A DNA stretch of 64,000 bases from Bradyrhizobium paxllaeri (GTDB lineage: Bacteria > Pseudomonadota > Alphaproteobacteria > Rhizobiales > Xanthobacteraceae): NCBI RefSeq assembly GCF_001693515.2, contig NZ_CP042968.1, forward strand, positions 3,782,001 through 3,846,000. The letters run 5' to 3'. The translations under genes were made by a program, and so were the position numbers. Position 1 is the stretch's first letter, and the number at the start of each line of letters is the position of its first letter. Of the stretch, positions 8,643 to 16,095 are shown piece by piece. A model generated the notes under the pieces. The model did not search any database and was not told the DNA's origin. It worked only from the letters and a program-made list of their open reading frames with translations.

Positions 8643-9294
8643 ATGACCATCACCATTACCGCCTTTGAACGGTCACCCGATGGCGGCAGGGGATTGGCGC
8701 GTGATACGCGCGTTCGCTGGGCTTGAGGAAGTGGACCAGCCCTACGAGGTTCGCCTTGTTTCGTTTCGTGCGATGAAGGAGCCCGCGCATCTGGCACTTC
8801 ATCCTTTCGGCCAGATTCCGACTTATGAGGAGGGGGATCTCGCCTTGTTCGAGACAGGGGCGATCGTCTTCCATATCGCGCAGCGCCACGCGGGCCTTCT
8901 GCCTGACGACGCCAATGCCCGGGCGCGCGCGATCACCTGGATGTTTGCCGCGGTCAACACGGTGGAGCCGCCGATCCTTGAACTTGTGACCGCCAAGATC
9001 CTGGAGGGGGACAAGCCCTGGCATGACGCGCGCCTGCCTCTGGTCGAGGATCGCGTTCGCGACCGGCTGAAACAACTTTCCGTCCGCCTGGGCGATGCCG
9101 GCTGGCTCGATGGTGGGTTCAGTGCGGGCGACCTGATGATGGTATCGGTGCTGCTCAGGCTGAAATCATCGGGCATTCTGGATGAATATCCGAACCTCTC
9201 AGCCTATCTCGCCCGCGGTGAAGCGCGGCCTGCCTACCAACGGGCTTTCGCCGCTCAACTGGCGGTCAACACCGGCAAGCCGCTGACCGGCTGA
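8643..9294 (+). pseudogene. Glutathione S-transferase gene with a 2-base frameshift
   Basis: The ATG at 8643 has an excellent GGAGG site and encodes MTITITAFERSPDGGRGLAR through DTRVRW, a typical GST N-terminus, but the frame stops at TGA 8724. The frame starting at codon 8722 continues with LEEVDQPYEVRLVSFRAMKE, the thioredoxin-fold GST domain (FGQIPTYEEGDLALFETGAI), and the helical domain to 9294. Normal homologues read R-W-A-L-E-E, so GCGCTT appears reduced to GCTT near 8721. This is either a real lesion or an assembly error. The downstream frame alone has only a poor TTG start. Confidence 0.75.
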
Positions 9295-9423
9295 TTGAGG
9301 TCCCGTCCTGGGCTCGAAGTCTCCGAGTTCTTCGTTCAATTTGCGGGGCCCGCCCTGCGGACTGTCATCTGCCGTTTTCAATTCCCGCGCATATGCTACA
9401 AGCCGCCGCGCAGGAGGGCCGCC

Positions 9424-10059
9424 ATGTTTCGTATCGTCAATGACGCGCAGTTCTGGGACCGCGCTGCGCGCAAATATGCCGGCGATCCGATCGCCGATAT
9501 GGCGGGCTATGAGCGCACGCTCGAGCGGACGCGAGATTACCTGAAGGGGGCCGAGGCGGCGTTCGAGTTCGGATGTGGAACGGGAACGACGGCGCTGAAG
9601 CTTGCGCCATCGGTCGGGCGCATCGTGGCGACCGACGTATCCGGCGAGATGATTGCGATCGCGCGCGACAAGGCGAAGGCCGAAGGTTGCAGCAATGCCA
9701 CCTTCGAGGTGGCGCGGCCCGAGGCGGCGCCGTGGCCGGACGGGAGCTTCGATGTTGCTTTCGGCTTCAACGTTCTGCATCTGGTGGCGGAGCGCGAAGC
9801 AGCGTTGCGGGGTGTCCATCGGCTGCTGCGGCCCGGCGGGCACTTCATTTCCAAGACCCCGTGCCTGAAGGAAATGAATTCGCTGCTGCGCATCGCGCTG
9901 CCCCTGATGCAGCTCGTCGGCAAGGCGCCCTATGTGGCGTTTCTGTCCGCAGAGGATCTGGAGCGCGAGATATCGGCGGCCGGATTTGAAATCATCGAAC
10001 GTGCCCGCCATGCCTCCCGCGGCAAGGATGCGCGGCCGTTCGTTGTGGCAAGGAAGTAA
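9424..10059 (+). CDS. Class I SAM-dependent methyltransferase
   Basis: The protein has 211 residues from the ATG at 9424, which follows a good GGAGG site; the open frame extends upstream but without homology. Motif I is AAFEFGCGTGTTALKLAPSV, followed by IVATDVSGEMIAIARDKAK, the acidic PDGSFDVAFGFNVLHLVAE block, and VHRLLRPGGHFISKTPC. These match UbiE/COQ5-like small-molecule methyltransferases. The substrate is unknown. The next gene downstream is only a DUF1963 fragment. Confidence 0.85.
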   Translation: MFRIVNDAQFWDRAARKYAGDPIADMAGYERTLERTRDYLKGAEAAFEFGCGTGTTALKLAPSVGRIVATDVSGEMIAIARDKAKAEGCSNATFEVARPEAAPWPDGSFDVAFGFNVLHLVAEREAALRGVHRLLRPGGHFISKTPCLKEMNSLLRIALPLMQLVGKAPYVAFLSAEDLEREISAAGFEIIERARHASRGKDARPFVVARK

Positions 10060-10082
10060 TTGTCGTTAGCCGCTCGGGTGTT

Positions 10083-10214
10083 GTGACGATCGCGACCGAT
10101 GACGCCATGCGCTGGTGCTGGGGCGATGCCGGCGCCTACTATGTTTTCCTGAATCCGGATGCGCTGAAGAAGCAGGATTTCTCAAGGGCGCAGATGTTCA
10201 TCGAATGTCATTGA
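10083..10214 (+). pseudogene. 3' fragment of a DUF1963 (YwqG-like) gene
   Basis: The 43 codons before TGA 10212-10214 read TDDAMRWCWGDAGAYYVFL followed by NPDALKKQDFSRAQMFIECH. The D-x-x-M-x-W-x-W-G-D-A-G core and the following D-L-x-x-x-x-F motif are the end of DUF1963 proteins, which are normally more than 200 residues long. No upstream part is present. The stop coincides with the beginning of the third copy of the composite repeat tail. Confidence 0.5.
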
Positions 10215-10263
10215 TGCAAACCTCGGGCAAACATGCCGCGAGATCGCGAAACTATATCCACGT
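10213..10263. repeat. Third partial copy of the composite repeat tail
   Basis: GATGCAAACCTCGGGCAAAC and the following CGCGAGATCGCGAAACTATATCC align with 4984-5033, including a stretch (AACxATATCC) shared only by these two copies. It follows directly on the DUF1963 fragment. Confidence 0.5.
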
Positions 10264-10345
10264 CATTGCGAGAAGCGAAGCGACGAAGCAATCCATGCTT
10301 CCGTTATGCCGTGAGATGGATTGCTTCGCTGCGCTCGCAATGACG
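10261..10345. repeat. Palindromic repeat, CGTCATTGCGAG type
   Basis: CGTCATTGCGAG (10261-10272) and CTCGCAATGACG (10334-10345) are perfect outer arms. An inner pair, GAAGCAATCCAT and ATGGATTGCTTC, extends the stem. A short form of the same family is at 55093-55127. It lies in the gap between the DUF1963 fragment and the His-rich secreted protein gene. Confidence 0.7.
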
Positions 10346-10387
10346 TGGCCAGACGCGGAGTATCAATACCTTGCACCAAGCGCAAAA

Positions 10388-10738
10388 CTAGTACCGCGGC
10401 GTATTGTACTGCGGACAGCGATGCACGTAGTCCCAGGGAATGTCATAGACGCAGGTGTAACGGAGGTCGTCCGACTGTTTGATTGGCGGCGGGGCCTCTA
10501 CGATCACCGGTCGGTCGATATCGCTCGGCAGACCGTAGACGATGCCGCCAGGCCAGAAACCGCTTACGCCCCGGTGATGGTGATGATGGTGCCCCGAGTT
10601 GGGGAATGCCGGGAAAGCCGGACGCGTTGGCGCCGCGCCCGCACCGCGTGCCGCGGCCGGATCGGCCGATGCTTGGCCCGTGGCAAGGACAAGCGCGGCG
10701 GCGCTGAGGGATGCAATAAACGTCGTTCGATAGGTCAT
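10388..10738 (-). CDS. Small secreted protein with a natural hexahistidine run
   Basis: The protein has 116 residues from the ATG at 10738. A signal peptide is evident (MTYRTTFIASLSAAALVLAT with a GQASA-D cleavage region). The mature part is Ala/Pro-rich, then has six consecutive histidines (about residues 50-55), then GVSGFWPGGIVYGLPSDIDR and a C-terminal part with two cysteines (YTCVYDIPWDYVHRC) that may form a disulfide. I do not recognise a named family. The His run could bind metal. An upstream start at 10813 is open but would hide the signal peptide. Confidence 0.65.
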   Translation of the reverse strand: MTYRTTFIASLSAAALVLATGQASADPAAARGAGAAPTRPAFPAFPNSGHHHHHHRGVSGFWPGGIVYGLPSDIDRPVIVEAPPPIKQSDDLRYTCVYDIPWDYVHRCPQYNTPRY

Positions 10739-10925
10739 GGCACTCACCCATGGGAGGTTACTGGGCAGCATTCCCAAAACGCTAAGCCGGGCCTTTCGTG
10801 CCCGCAAAGACATAATTAATTATTGGTTAAAGCGTAATCTTAATGGTGCGGTGCTCTCCAGGTCGCGCGGCCAGGGCTCGCGACCGACGTCCGATTGAAG
10901 AGAGCAGGGGGTACAAACAGGCGCA

Positions 10926-11660
10926 ATGGGCGACATCTACGACCCCCAGTTCGTGAAGGCCGTCTTCGATCGCTGCTCGGACCGCTACATCACCTTCAGC
11001 CTGCTCTGTTCGTTCGGCTTCACCGAGCGCTGGCGCCGGCAATGCGTGGCGGCGATGCCGGCGCTTCCCAGTGGCGGTGCGCGCGGCTACGATCTGATGG
11101 CGGGGACCGGCGAGGTCTGGCCGCATCTGTTGCAGCGCTTTGACGATGTCGGCGCGATCACCGCGGTCGATATCTCCTCCGGCATGCATCGCCGCGCCAT
11201 GGAGCGGCTGCACGCCCACCGTGCCCACCGGATCGAGTTCATCGAGGACGACGTGCTGGCGAGCGATCTGCCGCCGGAGAGCGCGGACTTCGTCATCTCC
11301 ACCTTCGGCCTGAAGACATTCAACCCGGAGCAGCATGCCCGCCTGGCCGCCTTGCTCGCGCGCGTGCTGAAGCCCGGCGGCGTCTTCTCCATGATCGAGG
11401 CTTCGGACCCGAAAGGGTGGTGGCTTCGGCCGCTGTACCTGCTTCACCTCAAGGCGGTTCTGCCGCTGATCGAGCGCACGCTCCTGCGCGGCGCGCAGGA
11501 TTTTGCGATGATCGGAACCTACAGCACCAATTTCGGCAATGCGGCCGAGATCGCGGCCATGCTGCGCGCCCACGGCCTTGAGGTAAAATTCACAAAATAC
11601 TTTTTCGGCTGCGCCACCGGAGTCGCCGGTCGCAAGGTCGCGCCGATGGTCGAACCATAG
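10926..11660 (+). CDS. Class I SAM-dependent methyltransferase, UbiE-like
   Basis: This 244-residue protein starts MGDIYDPQFVKAVFDRCSDR, similar to the UbiE/COQ5 opening in which the chain contacts substrate. Motif I is YDLMAGTGEVWPHLL, motif II ITAVDISSGMHRRAMERL, then an acidic DDVLASDLP region, ADFVISTFGLKTF, and ARVLKPGGVFSMIEASDP. The C-terminal MIGTYSTNFGNAAEIAAML resembles menaquinone/ubiquinone methyltransferases. The true acceptor is unknown. A GNAT gene follows after 18 bases and is probably cotranscribed. Confidence 0.82.
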   Translation: MGDIYDPQFVKAVFDRCSDRYITFSLLCSFGFTERWRRQCVAAMPALPSGGARGYDLMAGTGEVWPHLLQRFDDVGAITAVDISSGMHRRAMERLHAHRAHRIEFIEDDVLASDLPPESADFVISTFGLKTFNPEQHARLAALLARVLKPGGVFSMIEASDPKGWWLRPLYLLHLKAVLPLIERTLLRGAQDFAMIGTYSTNFGNAAEIAAMLRAHGLEVKFTKYFFGCATGVAGRKVAPMVEP

Positions 11661-11678
11661 GCCAAATGAAGGTGAACG

Positions 11679-12176
11679 ATGGTGGACGATGTTGCGATGA
11701 CGGTGCGGCCTGCTGATCCGTCCGAGACCGGTGTGCTTGCGCGCCTGTGGTACGACGGCTGGCAGGATGCCCACGCCGCGATCCTGCCGCCAAAATTAGC
11801 GCAGGCGCGCACGCTTGAAAGCTTTGCCGAGCGGATGGCCGCCGCGCTCGCCGACGTGCGGGTGATCGGGCCGCAACGCGCGCCGCTAGGCTTCGCGATG
11901 CTGAAGGGCGATGAACTCTACCAGTTCTATGTGGCCGCGGAAGCGCGCGGCGTCGGCACGGCCGCCGCGCTGATGACAGACGCGGAAGCGCGGTTGTCGG
12001 AGCGCGGGGTCGAAACGGCGTGGCTCGCCTGCGCGATAGGCAACGCGCGCGCCGCCAGATTCTATGAGAAGTGCGGATGGTATCTCGCCAGAACGATGGT
12101 CAGTCGCCTCGACACGGCCGATGGCTCGTTCGACCTGGAAGTCTGGCGCTACGAGAAGCGGCTGGCGCCCCGGTGA
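11679..12176 (+). CDS. GNAT-family N-acetyltransferase
   Basis: This 165-residue single GNAT domain has VRPADPSETGVLARLWYDGW at the N-terminus, the acetyl-CoA loop as YVAAEARGVGTAAALMTDAE, and the final strand region GNARAARFYEKCGWY. AAGGTG precedes the ATG at 11679, and an internal ATG at 11697 is possible. The acceptor is unknown. It follows the UbiE-like methyltransferase closely on the same strand. Confidence 0.83.
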   Translation: MVDDVAMTVRPADPSETGVLARLWYDGWQDAHAAILPPKLAQARTLESFAERMAAALADVRVIGPQRAPLGFAMLKGDELYQFYVAAEARGVGTAAALMTDAEARLSERGVETAWLACAIGNARAARFYEKCGWYLARTMVSRLDTADGSFDLEVWRYEKRLAPR

Positions 12177-12204
12177 AGCCGATCATCCGCTCGGATAGCC
12201 CGCT

Positions 12205-12705
12205 CTAAGCGTTACGCGACATCTTGTCGAACCGCTTGATCAGTCTCTCGCGCTTCATGCGGGACAGTCGCCTGATCCAGAACACGCCGTCGAGCTGGTC
12301 GATCTCATGCTGGTGGCAGACGGCGCGCAGGCCTTCCGATTCCTCGGTCTGCGGGTTGCCGTCGACGTCGTGATAGCTGATCCGGACCCGCGCATGACGG
12401 CTCACCTCGTCGTTGACACCGGGCATCGAGACGCTGCCTTCCCGATGCATGATCGTCTCTGATGATGCCCAGATGATCTCCGGATTGACATAGGTCCGCG
12501 CGCCTTCGACCGGGTCGAGTTCGAGCACCACGACCCGCAACAAGATGCCGATATGCGGTGCGGTGATCCCGATCCCCGGCGCGGCATGCATGGTGTCGAG
12601 CAGGTCGATGGCGAGCTCGCGCAGCGCGCCGTCAAACGCGGTCACGGACTCGGCCGGGAGCGCAAGCCGGGAGTCGGGATAGCGAACAATGGGGCGGATG
12701 GCCAT
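12205..12705 (-). CDS. Peptide deformylase-like protein lacking catalytic residues
   Basis: At 166 residues this is full length for a deformylase and aligns throughout, but the three catalytic motifs are changed. Motif I reads GIGITAPHIG, with His in place of the catalytic Gln. Motif II reads REGSVSMPG, with Ser in place of the metal-binding Cys of EGCxS. Motif III reads HEIDQLDG, keeping the first His and the Glu but with Gln in place of the second metal-binding His. It is therefore unlikely to act as a normal Fe/Zn deformylase. I recall similar divergent paralogues in other Rhizobiales, so it appears conserved rather than decaying. Its function is unknown. Confidence 0.8.
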   Translation of the reverse strand: MAIRPIVRYPDSRLALPAESVTAFDGALRELAIDLLDTMHAAPGIGITAPHIGILLRVVVLELDPVEGARTYVNPEIIWASSETIMHREGSVSMPGVNDEVSRHARVRISYHDVDGNPQTEESEGLRAVCHQHEIDQLDGVFWIRRLSRMKRERLIKRFDKMSRNA

Positions 12706-12891
12706 GATCCGGCAGGCATAATACCGTTAGCCGTTTGCGCCAAGGCCGGCGAGCGCGCGCTTATTGCCGGGAGGGCAAGGTCGCGCCGCCTCCTGCTCGC
12801 AAAAAAGTGAGGCGGTGTGCCCGGCGACCTGTAGCTTTCGGCCCATCCCATTCGTCTTCCACCCAGAGAAACCCAAAGGTGGAGATACGGA

Positions 12892-14103
12892 ATGGAAAAC
12901 GCGCGTTATCGCTGGGTCATCGTCGCAGCCGGAGGCTTGCTCGGCTGTGTCGCAATCGGCGGCATGTTTTCACTGCCGGTGTTTTTGCAGCCGATCGCGC
13001 GCGACACCGGCTGGTCGGTGACCGGCATATCCAGCGCCATGACCATCGGCTTCCTGGCGATGGCCTTCACCAGCATGGCCTGGGGCACCTTGTCCGACCG
13101 GCTCGGACCGCGGCCGGTGGTGCTGACCGGCTCGGTGGTGCTGGCGGCGAGTCTTGGACTCGCCAGCGTCGCGACGTCGCTGGTCGTATTTCAGTTCGTC
13201 TTCGGGCTGATGGTCGGTGGCGCCGCGGCTGCGATTTTGCCGCCGATGATGGCGACCGTCACCGGCTGGTTCGACACCCATCGCAGCCTTGCGGTGTCGC
13301 TGGTCTCCGCCGGCATGGGCATGGCGCCCATGACCATGTCACCGCTCGCCGCCTGGCTGGTCTCGAACCACGACTGGCGGACCTCGATGCAGATCGTGGC
13401 GCTCGTTGTCGCGGCGATCATGATCCCGGTCTCGCTGCTGGTGCGCCGTGCGCCCGCGCTCGAAAGCAAGTCGGCCGCGCTATCCACCGCGTCGGCGGAA
13501 CCGGAAATGTCGCTCGCCCAAGCGCTGCGCTCGCCGCAATTCATTATCCTGCTGCTGACGAATTTCTTCTGCTGCGCGACGCACTCGGGCCCGATCATCC
13601 ACACCGTGAGCTACGCCATCAGTTGCGGCATTCCGATGATCGCCGCCGTCACCATCTACAGCATCGAGGGCCTGGCGGGGATGGGCGGCCGCATCGCCTT
13701 CGGCCTGCTCGGCGACCGCTTCGGCGCCAAACGCGTGCTTGTGTTCGGCCTGCTGGCACAGGCGTTCGGCGCGCTCGGCTACGTCTTCGTGCGCGAGCTC
13801 GCCGCGTTCTATGCCGTCGCCGCATTGTTCGGCTTCCTCTATGCCGGCACCATGCCGCTCTACGCTGTTCTGGTGCGCGAAAACTTTCCGTTGCGAATGA
13901 TGGGCACCGTGATCGGCGGCACGGCGATGGCCGGCAGCCTCGGCATGGCGACGGGGCCGCTCGCCGGCGGCCTGATCTACGACACCTTTGCGAGCTACGC
14001 TTGGCTCTATATCGGCTCTTGGATCATAGGCCTCGGCGCGTTCCTGATCATGATGACATTCAGGCCGGTGCCGGCGGTGCGGACGGCGCCGGTTCCGGCG
14101 TGA
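12892..14103 (+). CDS. MFS transporter
   Basis: This 403-residue major facilitator has about 12 membrane segments. The cytoplasmic loop 2-3 motif appears as GTLSDRLGPRPVVL, and its counterpart in the second half as GLLGDRFGAKRVLV. The N-terminus (RYRWVIVAAGGLLGCVAIGG) and overall length suggest the oxalate/formate or monocarboxylate antiporter-like branch, though the substrate cannot be assigned. A GGTGGAG site precedes the ATG. It stands alone on the plus strand, convergent with the cupin gene that ends 7 bases away. Confidence 0.83.
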   Translation: MENARYRWVIVAAGGLLGCVAIGGMFSLPVFLQPIARDTGWSVTGISSAMTIGFLAMAFTSMAWGTLSDRLGPRPVVLTGSVVLAASLGLASVATSLVVFQFVFGLMVGGAAAAILPPMMATVTGWFDTHRSLAVSLVSAGMGMAPMTMSPLAAWLVSNHDWRTSMQIVALVVAAIMIPVSLLVRRAPALESKSAALSTASAEPEMSLAQALRSPQFIILLLTNFFCCATHSGPIIHTVSYAISCGIPMIAAVTIYSIEGLAGMGGRIAFGLLGDRFGAKRVLVFGLLAQAFGALGYVFVRELAAFYAVAALFGFLYAGTMPLYAVLVRENFPLRMMGTVIGGTAMAGSLGMATGPLAGGLIYDTFASYAWLYIGSWIIGLGAFLIMMTFRPVPAVRTAPVPA

Positions 14104-14110
14104 GGCAGGC

Positions 14111-14602
14111 CTACTTCCCGGCGTGCTGATGCACGAACGTGGCGATCGGCTGGCCTTGTTCGACGATGTAGGTCGACAGCATGCGCCCGGTCTCCGGGCC
14201 GAGGTCGCGCGCGTTATGTGGCGTGCGCGGCGGAATCAGGAAGCCGTCGCCGGCATTGAGAATGACGGTGGGTCTTCCCTCGACCTGCATCTCGACCTTG
14301 CCGGCGACGATGAAGCCGACCTCTTCGCCGGGATGCACATGCCATCCGGATTCGACGCCGGGTGGAATCTCCGTCTCCACCTGGACGATCTCGCGGCCGG
14401 GTATCGATGACGGGGCGCGCTGGATCACGCGGCGGACCAGCTTGCCGGCCAGATCGTCATGCGGCTTTTCGGATCCAGCCGCAGGCGGATTGGCGGCCGT
14501 GCCCTGTGTGGTCTGAGCCGTCGCCGGTCCGGCTGAAAGCATCATGAACAGCGCGAGCGCAGTCATTGGAATGAGTGAGAAGCCCGCGGATAATTTGCGC
14601 AT
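14111..14602 (-). CDS. Secreted cupin-domain protein
   Basis: The protein has 163 residues with an N-terminal signal sequence (SLIPMTALALFMMLSAGPAT then AQ). One cupin_2 domain follows, with HVHPGEEVGFIVAGKVEMQV (motif 1, His and Glu ligands) and ILNAGDGFLIPPRTPHNARD (motif 2, His ligand). Such single-domain periplasmic cupins often bind a metal, and their substrate is usually unknown. It is convergent with the MFS gene. Confidence 0.83.
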   Translation of the reverse strand: MRKLSAGFSLIPMTALALFMMLSAGPATAQTTQGTAANPPAAGSEKPHDDLAGKLVRRVIQRAPSSIPGREIVQVETEIPPGVESGWHVHPGEEVGFIVAGKVEMQVEGRPTVILNAGDGFLIPPRTPHNARDLGPETGRMLSTYIVEQGQPIATFVHQHAGK

Positions 14603-14687
14603 TGCAGATCTCCATTACGCATTGGGTGAGGCGTTGGCAGCGAACTCTGCGGGAGCCGCCGCCAACATTTGTCGTCGCATCGACGGC

Positions 14688-15353
14688 TCACGCGGCCTGC
14701 TGTCGGCCCGCCTGCTCGTTGACGATGTAGTTGGCGTACCAGTCCGGCCAGTTCACATCGTATTGGCCGCCATTGCGCTTCTCGTATTCGCCGTGCGCCG
14801 CAGCAGCCCTGCGGAACGCGGCGGCGAGGTCGGCGGAAGAGGCGAAGCTCGTCGCATTCCCATCGACGCGTCCGGGCAATCGCGCGGTGACTTCCTGCAG
14901 CAGCCAGCCATTGCCGTCGGGATCGCTGAACGAAGCGTAGGAGCGGTAGGTGCCGCGCTCAGGATGCGGACCGCTCAGACGATTGCGTCCGAACAGATAG
15001 GGCTCGTCCGTGCCGACGTGCACATCGCCATTTGCGTGAAATACGTCACTGATTGCGACGCCGCGGTCGAGCAGCTCTTTGCGGGCGGCCTCGATGTCGG
15101 AGACGACCAGATAGAGGCCCTGCGCGGAGCCGGGCGCGGCCGGGGTCACGTTCTTGCCGAAGATGACGGAGGCGCTGGAGCCGGGCGGGGTGAACTGGAT
15201 CACGCGGTAGTCGTCGGGGCCGGCGAAGTCGGCATCGAGCCGCCAGCCAAGGTTCGCGTAGAATTGCTTGGCGCGTTCGACGTCGGCAACGGGGATGACG
15301 ACGACTTCGAGCTTCAGGTCGACGGCGGGAGTACGGGGGGCTGTAGCGCTCAT
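14688..15353 (-). CDS. VOC family (glyoxalase-like) protein
   Basis: In this 221-residue protein the first about 150 residues are a VOC domain: LEVVVIPVADVERAKQFYAN, LGWRLDADF, VIFGKNVTPA, GLYLVVSDIEAARKELLDRG, then YASFSDPDGNGWLLQEVTAR with the usual C-terminal metal-ligand Glu. The last about 65 residues (SFASSADLAAAFRRAAAAHG) form a helical extension that I recognise in related Bradyrhizobium proteins. An AGGAGAG site precedes the ATG. It is divergent from the MarR-type gene and probably controlled by it. Confidence 0.85.
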   Translation of the reverse strand: MSATAPRTPAVDLKLEVVVIPVADVERAKQFYANLGWRLDADFAGPDDYRVIQFTPPGSSASVIFGKNVTPAAPGSAQGLYLVVSDIEAARKELLDRGVAISDVFHANGDVHVGTDEPYLFGRNRLSGPHPERGTYRSYASFSDPDGNGWLLQEVTARLPGRVDGNATSFASSADLAAAFRRAAAAHGEYEKRNGGQYDVNWPDWYANYIVNEQAGRQQAA

Positions 15354-15373
15354 GGTTTCTCTCCTGTTATTAG

Positions 15374-15469
15374 ATCGTGTACGATATATTCGGATGCGGG
15401 TTATAAAGCTTCACCGTGGTGTAAAGTCAAGCCTTCCGATTTAATCGGATGCGATATATATGGATGCGA
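15374..15469. promoter_or_regulatory. Repeated operator between the VOC and MarR genes
   Basis: Two direct copies of about 26 bases lie at 15374-15399 and 15444-15469. They share ATCG, CGATATAT and GGATGCG and are identical at 20 of 26 positions. A palindrome TCCGATTTAATCGGA (15435-15449) overlaps the second copy. They fill the divergent promoter region, so binding would control both directions. The MarR/OhrR-like protein next door is the obvious candidate, by inference. Confidence 0.5.
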
Positions 15470-15503
15470 GACTTCACATGTTCGTGTCGGAAAGGACGAC
15501 CTC

Positions 15504-16031
15504 ATGAGACCCAGTGACGGTTCCAGGTCCGGTTCAACTGCCGGGACCAGGGACAATTCCAGAGACAGTTCAAAGACTAACCCGAAGCCCAAGCCGGCCG
15601 GCGGCGAGCGTCGCTTGGGCGACTTCCTGTGCTTTGCGGTCTATTCGGCCAATCTGGCCTTCGGGCGGGCCTACAAGAAGGGCCTGGACGAACTCGGCCT
15701 GACCTACCCGCAATGGATCGCGATCGTGGCACTGTGGGAGCAGGATGGCCAGACCGTGAGCGAACTCGGCGAGAAGATGTTTCTGGAATCCAACACGCTG
15801 ACGCCGATCCTGAAAAAGCTCGAGGCGGCGGGCTATCTGCGCCGCCAGCGCGATCCCGCGGACGAACGGCAAGTGCGCATCAGCCTGACCGAGGCCGGCC
15901 GGCGGTTGCGCGAAAAGGGCATGCACATGAATCTCGTGAGCGCGACCGGATTGAAGCCCGACGAGTTCGCGCGGTTGCAGGAAAACGTCGTCACACTTCG
16001 CGACAATCTGATCAAGGCGACGGCAGAGTAG
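15504..16031 (+). CDS. MarR-family regulator, OhrR-like
   Basis: The protein has 175 residues from the ATG at 15504, which has AAGGA 7 bases before it. After a polar N-terminal tail of about 35 residues comes GDFLCFAVYSANLAFGRAYK, then LDELGLTYPQWIAIVALWEQ, the winged helix VSELGEKMFLESNTLTPILK and wing DPADERQVRISLTEAGRRL. The Cys in LCFAVYSAN is at the position of the peroxide-sensing Cys of OhrR, so redox or electrophile sensing is plausible. It is divergent from the VOC gene, with repeated operators between them. Confidence 0.83.
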   Translation: MRPSDGSRSGSTAGTRDNSRDSSKTNPKPKPAGGERRLGDFLCFAVYSANLAFGRAYKKGLDELGLTYPQWIAIVALWEQDGQTVSELGEKMFLESNTLTPILKKLEAAGYLRRQRDPADERQVRISLTEAGRRLREKGMHMNLVSATGLKPDEFARLQENVVTLRDNLIKATAE

Positions 16032-16095
16032 GCATGACAATGCGCTCGAGCGGCGCTTTGATGCGATTGCGGCGGCGCGTGTAGGGGACGGTGCA

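Noticed and set aside
10570..10590. Hexahistidine run as a sign of vector contamination
   Set aside because: It sits inside a native-looking secreted protein with a signal peptide and normal flanking genes. There is no linker or vector sequence.
14544..15503. N-terminal extension of the MarR frame by 320 codons
   Set aside because: It is antisense to the VOC gene and cupin end, has no homology, and a good ribosome site and family-typical start exist at 15504.
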